Positions 1 to 10,310 of a stretch of DNA of 39,586 nucleotides are shown piece after piece. The DNA lies in contig CAMCWF010000021.1 in assembly GCA_945882095.1 (NCBI GenBank), forward strand, positions 1 to 39,586. The letters run 5' to 3'. Every line of letters starts with the position of its first letter. Position 1 is the stretch's first letter. Source of the DNA: Chryseobacterium gleum. Its GTDB lineage: Bacteria; Bacteroidota; Bacteroidia; Flavobacteriales_D; Crocinitomicaceae. Under the pieces are notes generated by a model. The model searched no databases. It saw only the letters and a program-made list of their open reading frames with translations, and was not told the DNA's origin. The position numbers were made by a program, and so were the translations under genes.

Positions 1-1692
1 AAAACCAACACCTGTAATTGATATTCCGTTGTAAGCGGCATTAGAACGAAGGTAACCGTTAGAGGACAATGCTGTATTGTTTACCCAAAAAGACAACGCG
101 TTTGGTTTTTTTCCTCCCAACCAGGGCTCTGTAAATGAAAAATTATAACCTTGGTAAAAGCGACCATTAGACTGTGCTCGAATGGAAAGTTTCTGTCCAT
201 CTCCTCCCGGCAGTGGAGACCATGCGGCTTTCTTAAAAAAGTTTCGTGTTGAGAAATTATTGAAAGTCAAGCCTAAGGTTCCAATGATCCTACCTGATGA
301 ATTGGGTCCCGCTCCGCCATAACCACCGGAAAGTTCTATTTGGTCGGATGATTTTTCTTCAACAATGTACTCGACATCCACTGTGCCTTTGGCCGGATTA
401 GGTATTGGGTTTATTTTAAATCCTTGGTCATTAAAAAATCCAAGTTGTGAAAGTTCGCGTTGTGTCCGCATGATGTCCTCTTTGTTGAAGAGATCACCGG
501 GTTTGGTCCTGATTTCCCGATAAATTACTTCATCATTCGTTTTTGTATTGCCTTTTACGGTGATTTCGCCATATCGTGCTTCTTTTCCTTCTATAATTCT
601 AAACTGATGGTTGATAAAGTTACCAGAAACGTTGGTCTCCACAGGAATGATTTGGAAGAATAAATGCCCACGATTCATGTACAATGCCGAAACATCTCTG
701 CCATCCTCTCCGCCATTGATTCTTTTGTCAAGCAAGGTCTTATTGTAGATGTCTCCTCGCTTAATCCCGAGAACGGAATCTAAAAAAGTAGACCGGTACT
801 TCGTGTTTCCTACCCATTCGAAATCGCCAAAGAAATACTTTTCACCTTCACTTATAACCAAATCGATTATGAGATTTTTTGGGTCCTTAAAATACACGCT
901 GTCGCTGACAATGTTTGCATCCCTTAGGCCCGCTGCATAGAATTTATCCAGCATGGTTGTTTTATCCTTTTCATAATTTGAAAGGGTAAATTTTGAGCGT
1001 TTAAATATCCTTAGAATGGATTTTTGTTTGGTATCCTTCATGGCCAGGTACAATTTCCAATGGGCTATGCTTTCTGCGCCAATGAGGTTGATCTCCTTGA
1101 TGCCAACCTTTACCCCTCTGTCAATGTCAATGATAAAAATTTCAGACTCATTCATGATGGTGTCTTTGACTCTTTCAATCTGAACCTGTACAGCGTAAAA
1201 CCCTTTTTCTCTAAAATAGCCACGGATTTTGGCTTTGGTTTGAAAGATTAGGTTCTCGGTGATCGTTTTTCCTGCAAAGAGGGAAATTTCTTCCCTAAGT
1301 TTGTCTGCCTCGCGTTTTGGGACCCCTCTAAATTTAAAGTGTGAGAGTTTGGGTCTTGGCGATAATTCTATGGTCAGGTAAACGATTCCATCAATTTCTT
1401 TATCCAAAACAATGGAAATGTTTGAAAACAACTCTTCTTTCCAAAGGTTTTTTATTGCCTTGCTAATTTGGTCTCCTGGAAGGGTGATTTTTTGGCCTTG
1501 ACGAAGTCCGGCTACGGCTTTAATGGCTTGATGGTCGTAGTTATCAGCGCCAACCACTCGAATGGGGCCAATTTCAAACTCCCTGGGATTTGCGTAATCC
1601 AATGTTAATTCCCCAAAATTTTTCGGCTGATTTTGTCCATAAGCAAAGGAGCACAAAGAAAGACAAATAAAGAAAAGGGTTCTCGTCATCAT
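1..1692 (-). CDS. bamA: Outer membrane protein assembly factor BamA (N-terminal part, cut by window edge)
   Basis: BamA is the Omp85-family core of the machine that folds and inserts beta-barrel proteins into the outer membrane. The reading frame is open from position 1692 to the window edge at 1, giving 564 residues of a protein usually near 850. It starts MMTRTLFFICLSLCSFAYGQ, a signal peptide with probable cleavage after AYG. Then come about 400 residues of POTRA-type sequence (for example FRGVPKREADKLREEI and GNTKTNDEVIYREIRTKPGD) and the start of the barrel, with the glycine-rich stretch ELSGGYGGAGPNSSGRIIGT. The ATG at 1692 overlaps the uppS stop codon by one base (TAATG), so translation is probably coupled; the next codon, also ATG (1689), is an alternative start. 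Bacteroidota commonly place uppS directly before bamA. Family is confident; the C-terminal barrel is not in the window. Confidence 0.93.
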   Translation of the reverse strand, partial: MMTRTLFFICLSLCSFAYGQNQPKNFGELTLDYANPREFEIGPIRVVGADNYDHQAIKAVAGLRQGQKITLPGDQISKAIKNLWKEELFSNISIVLDKEIDGIVYLTIELSPRPKLSHFKFRGVPKREADKLREEISLFAGKTITENLIFQTKAKIRGYFREKGFYAVQVQIERVKDTIMNESEIFIIDIDRGVKVGIKEINLIGAESIAHWKLYLAMKDTKQKSILRIFKRSKFTLSNYEKDKTTMLDKFYAAGLRDANIVSDSVYFKDPKNLIIDLVISEGEKYFFGDFEWVGNTKYRSTFLDSVLGIKRGDIYNKTLLDKRINGGEDGRDVSALYMNRGHLFFQIIPVETNVSGNFINHQFRIIEGKEARYGEITVKGNTKTNDEVIYREIRTKPGDLFNKEDIMRTQRELSQLGFFNDQGFKINPIPNPAKGTVDVEYIVEEKSSDQIELSGGYGGAGPNSSGRIIGTLGLTFNNFSTRNFFKKAAWSPLPGGDGQKLSIRAQSNGRFYQGYNFSFTEPWLGGKKPNALSFWVNNTALSSNGYLRSNAAYNGISITGVGF

Positions 1693-2429
1693 TAATTTTT
1701 TACTTGATCTGATGTTTTTCCAAACCTTCGTTCGCGACGCTGAAAATCCAACAAGGCTTCAAGTAAATGTTCTCTTCGAAATTCTGGCCAAAAAACGGGT
1801 GTAAAATGCAATTCAGAATATGCCAATTGCCAAAGGAGAAAATTGCTTAGCCGGTGCTCTCCACTTGTGCGAATGACTAATTCAGGATCAGGAAAGTTTT
1901 TGGTGTATAAATGTCCTGAAATGGTTTCTGCAGTAATTTGATCTTGTGTAATTCTTCCTTCCTGAACCTCTAGTAAAAGACTTTTAAATGCATCTGTCAA
2001 TTCTGCCCTCGAGCTGTAATTTAATGCCAAAATCAAGGTAGTAGTGTCGTTTCCTTTGGTTTTTTCTTTCGCTATTTCAAGACTTTTCAAGCACCCTTCC
2101 GGAAACTTTGAGGTGTCACCAATGGTTTCCAATTTCACCCCATTTTCGATTAAAGAGTCAAGTTCCGAGTGAATGGCCTCAACGAGAATTTCCATCAACC
2201 CATCGATTTCGTTTTTCGGCCGTGACCAATTTTCTGTTGAAAAAGCATAAAGGGTGATGTATTTTACACCAAATTCATTTGCGGAGCGGATGGTTTCTCT
2301 TACCGACTCTACCCCTTGCGCGTGCCCGAAAAGTCTTGTTTCTCCCTTTTGTTGTGCCCAACGACCGTTTCCATCCATAATGATGGCTATGTGCTTCGGT
2401 ATGTTATTATGGTCTAGTTGTAGGGTCAC
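1692..2429 (-). CDS. uppS: Isoprenyl transferase (undecaprenyl diphosphate synthase)
   Basis: This cis-prenyltransferase condenses isopentenyl diphosphate units onto farnesyl diphosphate to make the C55 lipid carrier for peptidoglycan and surface polysaccharides. It acts in the cytosol at the inner membrane. The 245-residue length is normal. Diagnostic motifs are HIAIIMDGNGRWAQQKG (catalytic Asp and diphosphate binding, residues about 13-29), the GHAQGVESVRE segment, YAFSTENWSRP, and the C-terminal RTSGEHRLSNFLLWQLAYSE block. The family usually has EQR where this protein has EHR, a mild change. The start is GTG at 2429; an in-frame TAG lies seven codons upstream and no ATG lies between, so GTG is the only start that keeps the N-terminus. 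It overlaps bamA by one base. Confidence 0.97.
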   Translation of the reverse strand: MTLQLDHNNIPKHIAIIMDGNGRWAQQKGETRLFGHAQGVESVRETIRSANEFGVKYITLYAFSTENWSRPKNEIDGLMEILVEAIHSELDSLIENGVKLETIGDTSKFPEGCLKSLEIAKEKTKGNDTTTLILALNYSSRAELTDAFKSLLLEVQEGRITQDQITAETISGHLYTKNFPDPELVIRTSGEHRLSNFLLWQLAYSELHFTPVFWPEFRREHLLEALLDFQRRERRFGKTSDQVKN

Positions 2430-2510
2430 CTGGTTATATTCAAGGGGCTAATATAGTTAAAGAAAATGGTCCAAAAAACCGAAAATCCTAACTTAACAAG
2501 CGTTAACAGA

Positions 2511-4339
<1,829 letters not shown>

Positions 4340-4356
4340 TCACCGGAAATTTTAAG

Positions 4357-5565
4357 CTATTTTGGTAACATTCTAAATAAAAATGTTGCCGTTGTTTTTG
4401 ATGCTACCCAACCAAGAACCATTAATAAAACAGAGATGCCTGCCATTTGATTCATTGAAAACGCCACCGGGAAGGCCTTGAATGAGCCGGGGATGAGGAG
4501 TACCTCAAAATGAATTTGAATCCAAACCATAACCGTCCCAACAAAAAGCCCCGTTGTTAACCCAAAGGTAACGATGAGCATGCCCACATACACAAATAGA
4601 TTTTTTAAGGTTTTTTTATAAAACCCAAGTGCCTTTAAAACCACAAAAGTTTCCCTTTTTTCCAAAAACATCATGGTGAGTGATGCTACCAAATTAAAAA
4701 GGGATAAAATAAACACAAAAATCAAGATGGCAATTACGATAAGCTTTTCTGATTTACTGGTTTTAAAAATCAACTCGTTTTTTTCAAGATTGGTTTTAAC
4801 ATTAAATTTTTCGCTGAATTTAGCGAGCAATGCATCTTTGATGTTTTCCCTTTCGAATGTGTTTGCTGAGACCAAAAGTCCGGTTAAACGGTCTTCTTTT
4901 TGGTGTTTTTTTGCGAAATCCAACCCCACAAGAAAGACGCCTTCATTTATTTCTTTGTTGTAATCTAAAGCTCCGCTTACGTCTATCAAATCTTGATAAA
5001 ATGGATTTTTCCCAAAACCAACCCGAATGTTTTGTTTGGGCGTATATACGACCAGGGATTCGTTGTTTTCTTGCATGGACTTCAGTCCTAGTTTTTGAGC
5101 CAATCCAATACCTATCAGGGCGAATTGTTCTTTTTCATAGAGCGCGCCATTGACAAGGTGTTTTGAATTTTTGACCTTTGCCATCTCATAAAATGAAGGC
5201 TCAACCGCCCACATGTCCGCATTCACCCATTTTTTTTTATTTCGTAAAACAACCCTTTCCTGGAGGAATACGCTGGTGTTATCGACCCCTTTTAACTTAC
5301 TACAGAACAAATCAAGCGTTTTGATTTCGGATGCCGCTGCGGTTTTTCCTGTTTTTGGGGTAATGACGATTTCTTGGTCAAAATCAGTATACAATTCAGT
5401 AATCAAACCTTCTATTCCATTAAAGGCAGAAAGTAGGATGACCATTGCAGCGGAGGTAACCACCATTCCCACCACCGATATCCATGCAATAATTGAAACG
5501 GCAGGCTGTTTTTGCTTAGATAGTAAATACCGTTTTGCTATGTAGAAAGGGACGTTGATGTTTAT
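4357..5565 (-). CDS. ABC transporter permease, LolC/LolE (FtsX) family; no canonical start codon
   Basis: Inner-membrane permease of the kind that, with an ATPase, pulls lipoproteins from the membrane (LolCE) or works as an FtsX/MacB-like mechanotransmitter. Layout: one N-terminal membrane segment, a periplasmic domain of about 200 residues, then three C-terminal membrane segments (starting LIVIAILIFVFILSLFNLVA). The conserved N-terminus NVPFYIAKRYLLSKQ is encoded upstream of the first GTG (5475) and first ATG (5466). The frame is open up to a stop at 5581-5583, yet no ATG, GTG or TTG occurs before 5484. The codon where a start is expected is ATA at 5565, overlapping the rbfA TAA. One A-to-G change would give the usual ATGA overlap. 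If it starts there the protein has 402 residues. No ATPase partner is adjacent, which is common for this family in Bacteroidota. Product class is confident; start and lipoprotein role are not. Confidence 0.85.
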   Translation of the reverse strand: MNINVPFYIAKRYLLSKQKQPAVSIIAWISVVGMVVTSAAMVILLSAFNGIEGLITELYTDFDQEIVITPKTGKTAAASEIKTLDLFCSKLKGVDNTSVFLQERVVLRNKKKWVNADMWAVEPSFYEMAKVKNSKHLVNGALYEKEQFALIGIGLAQKLGLKSMQENNESLVVYTPKQNIRVGFGKNPFYQDLIDVSGALDYNKEINEGVFLVGLDFAKKHQKEDRLTGLLVSANTFERENIKDALLAKFSEKFNVKTNLEKNELIFKTSKSEKLIVIAILIFVFILSLFNLVASLTMMFLEKRETFVVLKALGFYKKTLKNLFVYVGMLIVTFGLTTGLFVGTVMVWIQIHFEVLLIPGSFKAFPVAFSMNQMAGISVLLMVLGWVASKTTATFLFRMLPK

Positions 5566-5897
5566 TCTTTTAAAAGTTTGTCAATCTCATCGGCGTAGGC
5601 CAAAGAATCATCAATGTGAAAAGTTATGGATGGTATTCTGCGCATGTTCTTCAGCCTCTGACCCAAAACCCCTCTTATCGCAGGCTGATGAGTCGCGATG
5701 CTCTTTAATACATGTTGAGGTTCTGGATGCGCAAAGATGCTCAAATAACACCTTGCCAATGAGAGGTCTCTTGTTACGCGAATGGTGGTTACGGAAACCA
5801 TTGCGCCAAGACAGTATTCAGAGGCGTTACTTTGTAAAATCACAGCAAGTTCGTTCTTGATTGCCGTTTCTATTTTTTGTTGTCGGATTGAGCTCAT
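5562..5897 (-). CDS. rbfA: Ribosome-binding factor A
   Basis: RbfA helps 30S subunit maturation by binding near the 5' end of 16S rRNA. The 111-residue protein has the expected compact KH-like fold: opening MSSIRQQKIETAIKNELAVI, the central VTTIRVTRDLSLARCYLSIF strand, and the ending RRIPSITFHIDDSLAYADEI that is highly typical of the family. ATG at 5897 is the natural start. It lies directly before the LolC/E-like permease gene, an arrangement I recall as frequent in Bacteroidota. It is divergent from the MsbA-like gene, with a -7 element just upstream. Confidence 0.95.
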   Translation of the reverse strand: MSSIRQQKIETAIKNELAVILQSNASEYCLGAMVSVTTIRVTRDLSLARCYLSIFAHPEPQHVLKSIATHQPAIRGVLGQRLKNMRRIPSITFHIDDSLAYADEIDKLLKE

Positions 5898-5902
5898 TGA
5901 CG

Positions 5903-5910
5903 CAAAGTTA
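5903..5910 (-). promoter_or_regulatory. -7 element for rbfA
   Basis: Reads TAACTTTG on the minus strand, an exact TAnnTTTG match ending 5 bases before the rbfA ATG. The transcript would be leaderless or nearly so. No -33 TTTG is evident. Confidence 0.45.
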
Positions 5911-5932
5911 AGAATCTTGTGTCTTATCCCTC

Positions 5933-5960
5933 TTGTTTGGAATTACAAAATGTATCTTTG
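5933..5960 (+). promoter_or_regulatory. Promoter (-33 TTG / -7 TATCTTTG) for the MsbA-like gene
   Basis: TTG at 5933-5935, a 17-base spacer, then TATCTTTG at 5953-5960: a full match to the Bacteroidota promoter pattern. It lies downstream of the GTG at 5919, so that GTG would not be transcribed from this promoter, which argues for the TTG at 5967 as the true start of the next gene. Confidence 0.6.
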
Positions 5961-5966
5961 CATACG

Positions 5967-7805
5967 TTGAAAGGGCTTAGAGAAATATTTGCTTTTACAT
6001 TTAAGTACAAATGGACCGCGTTTTTGGTCGTGCTTTGCAATCTCTTGTTTGTTGTTTTCAACTTGCTTTCCCTTGTGCTTTTCATTCCGGTGTTACAGTT
6101 GATTTTCAGGAAACCCACAGAGGTTCAGTCCGTTCCAAAGCCAGGAAAATTGCATTCCATACTTGAACTAGGGAACTACATCAAGGAAACCTATCAGTAC
6201 TCCATGGCGAAATTTGTGCATGAGGACCCCAAATATGCGCTGCTCATCGTCTGTTTTTCTGTTTTCTTTGCCTTTTTCTTCAAAAATTTATTTCGCTATG
6301 GTGCCGTTTGGTATCAGTCCCAACTGAGGATGGCTGTCGTAAGAGATGTTCGAAACAGTTTGTTTAAAAAGGCGATGCTTCTACCCTTGTCTTTTCACAC
6401 AAATGAGCGAAAAGGAGACATCATCGCCAGGATGAACAGCGATGTTGGAGAAATAGAAATTGCCGTTGTCAGTATGCTTGAACTCCTCTTTCGCGAACCA
6501 ATTGCTGTAATTATAAACGTTGTTACCTTGCTTTATTTAAGTCCCGAACTTACCCTTATTTCCTTTTTTCTGCTGCCGGTTTCTGCCTTCGTTATCTCAA
6601 GAATTAGTAAAAGCCTTAAAAAAACAGCAAAAGCAGGTCAAGAACAGACCAGCTTACTTTATTCAACCATGGATGAATCCTTAAATGGAATTCGGATCAT
6701 CAAAGCCTTTGGTGCCATTGATTTTATAATACATCGCTTTGAGTCCATCAACCTTTTACACCAGCGGTTAATTACGAAAACATTTAGGAAAAAAGATCTG
6801 TCTCCCCTCATCAATGAAACATTAGGCGCTTTCATTATGTTGCTGTTGGTTTGGTTTGGTGGAAATCTTATTTTAAATCACAGCTCAAGTCGTTTAAACG
6901 GTGAAATATTCATCACGTTTATCATTGTGTTTTCTCAGCTATTACGTCCGATACAAGGAATCTCTACTTCAATGTCCAATATGGCAAAAGCGAGGGTTTC
7001 ATTGGATAGAATCAATGAAATCATGGATCAAGACGAAGTAATTGTGGATGCGAATTCTCCGATTGACCTTCAAAACTTCAAATCAGATTTAGTCTTTAAT
7101 AACGTAAGTTTTGCATATGGAGCGGAAGACGTTTTGAAGAATATTAACATTCACATCCAAAAAGGAGAGACCGTTGCCATCGTTGGGGAATCAGGCAGTG
7201 GAAAATCAACTTTGTTGGATTTAATCCCCCGGTTTTATGATCCCACAGGAGGCTCGATTCTTATTGACCAAAAGGACATCAAAGGAATTAAAATTTCTTC
7301 TCTAAGACACTTAATTGGAATTGTTGCACAGGACGCTTTGCTTTTTAATGCTACGGTTTTGGAAAACATTGCCTTTGGAGACACCGACCCTAACTTGGAA
7401 AAAGCCATTTCAGCAGCGAAAAATGCCAACGCCTTTGACTTTATCCAAGAGCTCGACGGGACCTTTGATTATAACATTGGTGACCGCGGAAATAAGCTGT
7501 CAGGCGGTCAAAAACAGCGAATTAGTATTGCCCGAGCAATTTACAAAAACCCCGAAATTTTATTGTTGGATGAGGCAACTTCAGCCTTGGACACGGAATC
7601 GGAAAGATTGGTGCAATCTGCCTTAGAAAAAGTCATGAAAGGAAAAACCAGTTTGGTGGTTGCTCATCGGCTAAGTACCGTTCAGAACGCAGACAAAATT
7701 ATCGTTTTGAAAAAAGGAGAGATTGTGGAGTCTGGCACCCATAAAGAACTCATGTTGCTCAATCAACATTATGCCAATTTTTGCACCTTGCAAGGTTTGA
7801 ATTAA
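5967..7805 (+). CDS. ABC exporter with fused membrane and ATPase domains, MsbA-like
   Basis: Type IV ABC exporter half-transporter that flips lipids or other hydrophobic substrates across the inner membrane as a homodimer; an LPS flippase (MsbA) role is plausible but unproven. From TTG 5967 it has 612 residues: a six-helix membrane domain over the first 330 or so, with the coupling sequence MLLPLSFHTNERKGDIIARM, then an ATPase domain. Walker A is GESGSGKSTLLDL, the signature is LSGGQKQR, Walker B is EILLLDEATSALD and the H-loop is VAHRLST, all intact. The open frame extends to GTG 5919, but a complete promoter lies between that GTG and 5967, and MKGLREIFAFTFKYKW is a family-like N-terminus. 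I therefore prefer the TTG start. It is divergent from rbfA. Confidence 0.9.
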   Translation: MKGLREIFAFTFKYKWTAFLVVLCNLLFVVFNLLSLVLFIPVLQLIFRKPTEVQSVPKPGKLHSILELGNYIKETYQYSMAKFVHEDPKYALLIVCFSVFFAFFFKNLFRYGAVWYQSQLRMAVVRDVRNSLFKKAMLLPLSFHTNERKGDIIARMNSDVGEIEIAVVSMLELLFREPIAVIINVVTLLYLSPELTLISFFLLPVSAFVISRISKSLKKTAKAGQEQTSLLYSTMDESLNGIRIIKAFGAIDFIIHRFESINLLHQRLITKTFRKKDLSPLINETLGAFIMLLLVWFGGNLILNHSSSRLNGEIFITFIIVFSQLLRPIQGISTSMSNMAKARVSLDRINEIMDQDEVIVDANSPIDLQNFKSDLVFNNVSFAYGAEDVLKNINIHIQKGETVAIVGESGSGKSTLLDLIPRFYDPTGGSILIDQKDIKGIKISSLRHLIGIVAQDALLFNATVLENIAFGDTDPNLEKAISAAKNANAFDFIQELDGTFDYNIGDRGNKLSGGQKQRISIARAIYKNPEILLLDEATSALDTESERLVQSALEKVMKGKTSLVVAHRLSTVQNADKIIVLKKGEIVESGTHKELMLLNQHYANFCTLQGLN

Positions 7806-7871
7806 TCCGTTTTTTTGAATATATTTCTTAAATTTTAACAACGTAAAGTAAATTCAATCGTTGAGATAGCA

Positions 7872-10256
7872 ATGACTCTACAAATTAAGTTTCTCCTCAT
7901 CTTCTTTATTCTTTTGTTCTCGAACAAAATGGAGGCTCAATTGGTTACGAGCACGGGCCAATCTGCTCAAAGCTTAGTACAAAATGTCTTAATTGGGTCT
8001 GGTGTTACTGTCAGTAACATTTTGTACAACGGAAGTCCAATGGCCATCGGCTCTTTTACAGCAAACGGCACCAATCTCGGCATTTCTCAAGGAATTGTAA
8101 TGACAACTGGCACCGTTTTGAACAACGGGAATGGTCCACAGGGCCCAAACAACTTGCCTTCAGGTGGTACAGACAACAACATGCCTGGCTCAGGTATTTT
8201 ATCCGGTATTATTGGGCAAACGCAAACCTACAATGCGGCAACCTTAGAGTTTGACTTCATTCCTTATTCTGACACCGTAAAATTTAAATACGTTTTTGGC
8301 TCAGAAGAGTACCCTGAATTTGCCCCACCGAATAATTCAACCTACAATGATGTCTTCGGTTTTTTTATTTCCGGTCCAGGTATTGCCGGTTTGCAAAACA
8401 TTGCGCAACTTCCGAATGGAGGAGGTGTTGTATCCATTAACAATGTGAATCCTGTCAACAATTTTATCTACTACAATGCAAATGGAGATGGCACCATGGC
8501 CCCTTACAACGCTTCACCAAATTACATTCAATACGATGGATTTACCGATGTGTTAGAAGCTCGATCCGCGGTTCAATGTGGTCAAACCTATCATTTAATA
8601 CTCTCAATTGCCGATGTGGGTGATGGCTCATGGGATTCAGGTATTTTCTTAGAAGCAAACAGTCTGAGTACCACCACGCCGGTAACCGTAACCCATACCA
8701 TTTCTCAACAAGTTTTTACAAATCCCGATTGGATGGCGGAGGGCTGCGTTTCCGCAACGGTGACAGTCACGCGACAAAACAACATCAATTCAGCCTTAAG
8801 CATTCCCTTAACGGTTTCCGGATCAGCGACACAAGGCGTTGACTATTCTGGAATACCAAATTCAATAAACTTCACGGCGGGTCAATCTGTTTATACTTTT
8901 CAAATCTCCGTTAACCCAGACGTTTTTACGGAAGGATTAGAAAACATCCTGCTTAACTTTAATGTTTCTGACCCATGTGGGAATGTAACCCCTATCCCAT
9001 TGACTTTATTTATTCAAGATGTACCTACCCTTAGTGTTCAATTAAACGACACCGTCCTAAACTGTCCGAATCAGCCCATTACCTTAACGCCTAGCATCAC
9101 GGGAGGCATAACCCCCTATGCATACCTGTGGAGTACCGGCGCCACCTCTTCCTCTATTTCGTTAAATGCGCAATCCAGCCAAACCATTTATGTCACCGTA
9201 AATGACAATTGTACGGGTCAAAACGCAGTAGACTCTGCGGTCATTACCGTCCCTGTTTTTCAACCGTTAAACTTGACGGTTTCCGCCGATATTAATGAAA
9301 TCTGCCCTTTTATCAATCATACTTTATATGGTCAAGTTACCGGGGGCAATGGAAGTTATACTTACACATGGACAGCAAATGGCAATGTTCTTGGCAGTGC
9401 AGATTCGCTGGTAGTTTCCCCGGGGACATCGACCTACTATGTTTTTAACGTGTCAGATGGTTGCGGAAATACGGTAACAGATACCGTGTTATATACCATT
9501 TCAAGTCCTCCATTGACATTGTCCATGACGCCCACACAGAAAATTTGCATTGGAGACAGCGTGTTTATTAGCGTTACACCCAATGGAGGGTTTGGTAATT
9601 ATTATTATTTATGGCCATCTAACGGTTCCACCGCATCAGGGATTTGGGTTAAACCCAATGCAAACAACGCCTACCAAGTACTTGTTTCGGATGAATGCCA
9701 ATCGTTTACAATTAGTGGCTTTACGCAGGTGCAAATCGTTAAGCCCAATGCAGATTTTACAATTCTAACAAACAACCCGACGGAGAATCTTCCCATCTCC
9801 TTTTACAATTTAACACAAAATGGATTTGGCTATGTCTGGCAATTGGGAGATGGCACCATTTCCTATGACGTTCATCCTACACACACCTATGCGAACGACG
9901 GAGAATATATGATTACGCTGATTGCTACCGACATGAATGGATGCTTGGACAGCATTACCAAGCCCATTTACATTCAAGCGGAATTTTACATTTATATCCC
10001 AAATTGTTTTATACCGGATGGAAATAGAATCAACGATCAATTTTCAGGGAGTTTTGTGGGGGTCGAATGGGTTAAAATGGAAATATTCAACCGTTGGGGA
10101 GAACGAATTTTTAATTCGGAGGAACTTAACTTCAGCTGGGATGGCACCTATAACGGATATAAAGTCCCCGATGGCACCTACACATGGAAGCTTACCTACC
10201 GAAAGGTAAAATCACAAGAAGAATGCATCACAGGACATGTGATTGTCATGATGTAA
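7872..10256 (+). CDS. Secreted choice-of-anchor L protein with PKD and T9SS type B sorting domain
   Basis: A 794-residue protein exported by Sec and then by the type IX system to the surface or medium. Layout: signal peptide (1-23, ending KMEAQ); choice-of-anchor L domain (about 30-265, with the typical DFIPYSDTVKFKYVFGSEEYPEF core); a Calx-beta-like segment (about 280-385, with GVDY and GLENILLNF); Ig-like repeats of about 80 residues (about 390-640); a PKD domain with NLTQNGFGYVWQLGDGT (about 640-705); and a type B C-terminal domain (about 710-794, with FIPDGNRINDQF, FNRWGERIFN and FSWDGTYNG, ending ITGHVIVMM). The ligand is unknown; adhesion is the usual guess. It stands alone between the MsbA-like gene and lepA, and I see no clean -7 element upstream. 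Confidence 0.9.
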   Translation: MTLQIKFLLIFFILLFSNKMEAQLVTSTGQSAQSLVQNVLIGSGVTVSNILYNGSPMAIGSFTANGTNLGISQGIVMTTGTVLNNGNGPQGPNNLPSGGTDNNMPGSGILSGIIGQTQTYNAATLEFDFIPYSDTVKFKYVFGSEEYPEFAPPNNSTYNDVFGFFISGPGIAGLQNIAQLPNGGGVVSINNVNPVNNFIYYNANGDGTMAPYNASPNYIQYDGFTDVLEARSAVQCGQTYHLILSIADVGDGSWDSGIFLEANSLSTTTPVTVTHTISQQVFTNPDWMAEGCVSATVTVTRQNNINSALSIPLTVSGSATQGVDYSGIPNSINFTAGQSVYTFQISVNPDVFTEGLENILLNFNVSDPCGNVTPIPLTLFIQDVPTLSVQLNDTVLNCPNQPITLTPSITGGITPYAYLWSTGATSSSISLNAQSSQTIYVTVNDNCTGQNAVDSAVITVPVFQPLNLTVSADINEICPFINHTLYGQVTGGNGSYTYTWTANGNVLGSADSLVVSPGTSTYYVFNVSDGCGNTVTDTVLYTISSPPLTLSMTPTQKICIGDSVFISVTPNGGFGNYYYLWPSNGSTASGIWVKPNANNAYQVLVSDECQSFTISGFTQVQIVKPNADFTILTNNPTENLPISFYNLTQNGFGYVWQLGDGTISYDVHPTHTYANDGEYMITLIATDMNGCLDSITKPIYIQAEFYIYIPNCFIPDGNRINDQFSGSFVGVEWVKMEIFNRWGERIFNSEELNFSWDGTYNGYKVPDGTYTWKLTYRKVKSQEECITGHVIVMM

Positions 10257-10310
10257 ACTTCGATCGCTTCATGCCAGAATCCAAAGACTTATTGTAAATT
10301 CGCATTCAGC

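Noticed and set aside
2493..2506. TTAAC-AAGC-GTTAA inverted repeat after atpC, possible terminator
   Set aside because: The stem has only five base pairs, nearly all A-T, and no adjoining T-run on the minus strand, too weak to call.
10295..10302. TAAATTCG as a lepA promoter element
   Set aside because: It has one mismatch to TAnnTTTG and no -33 box; similar near-matches occur by chance in AT-rich DNA.
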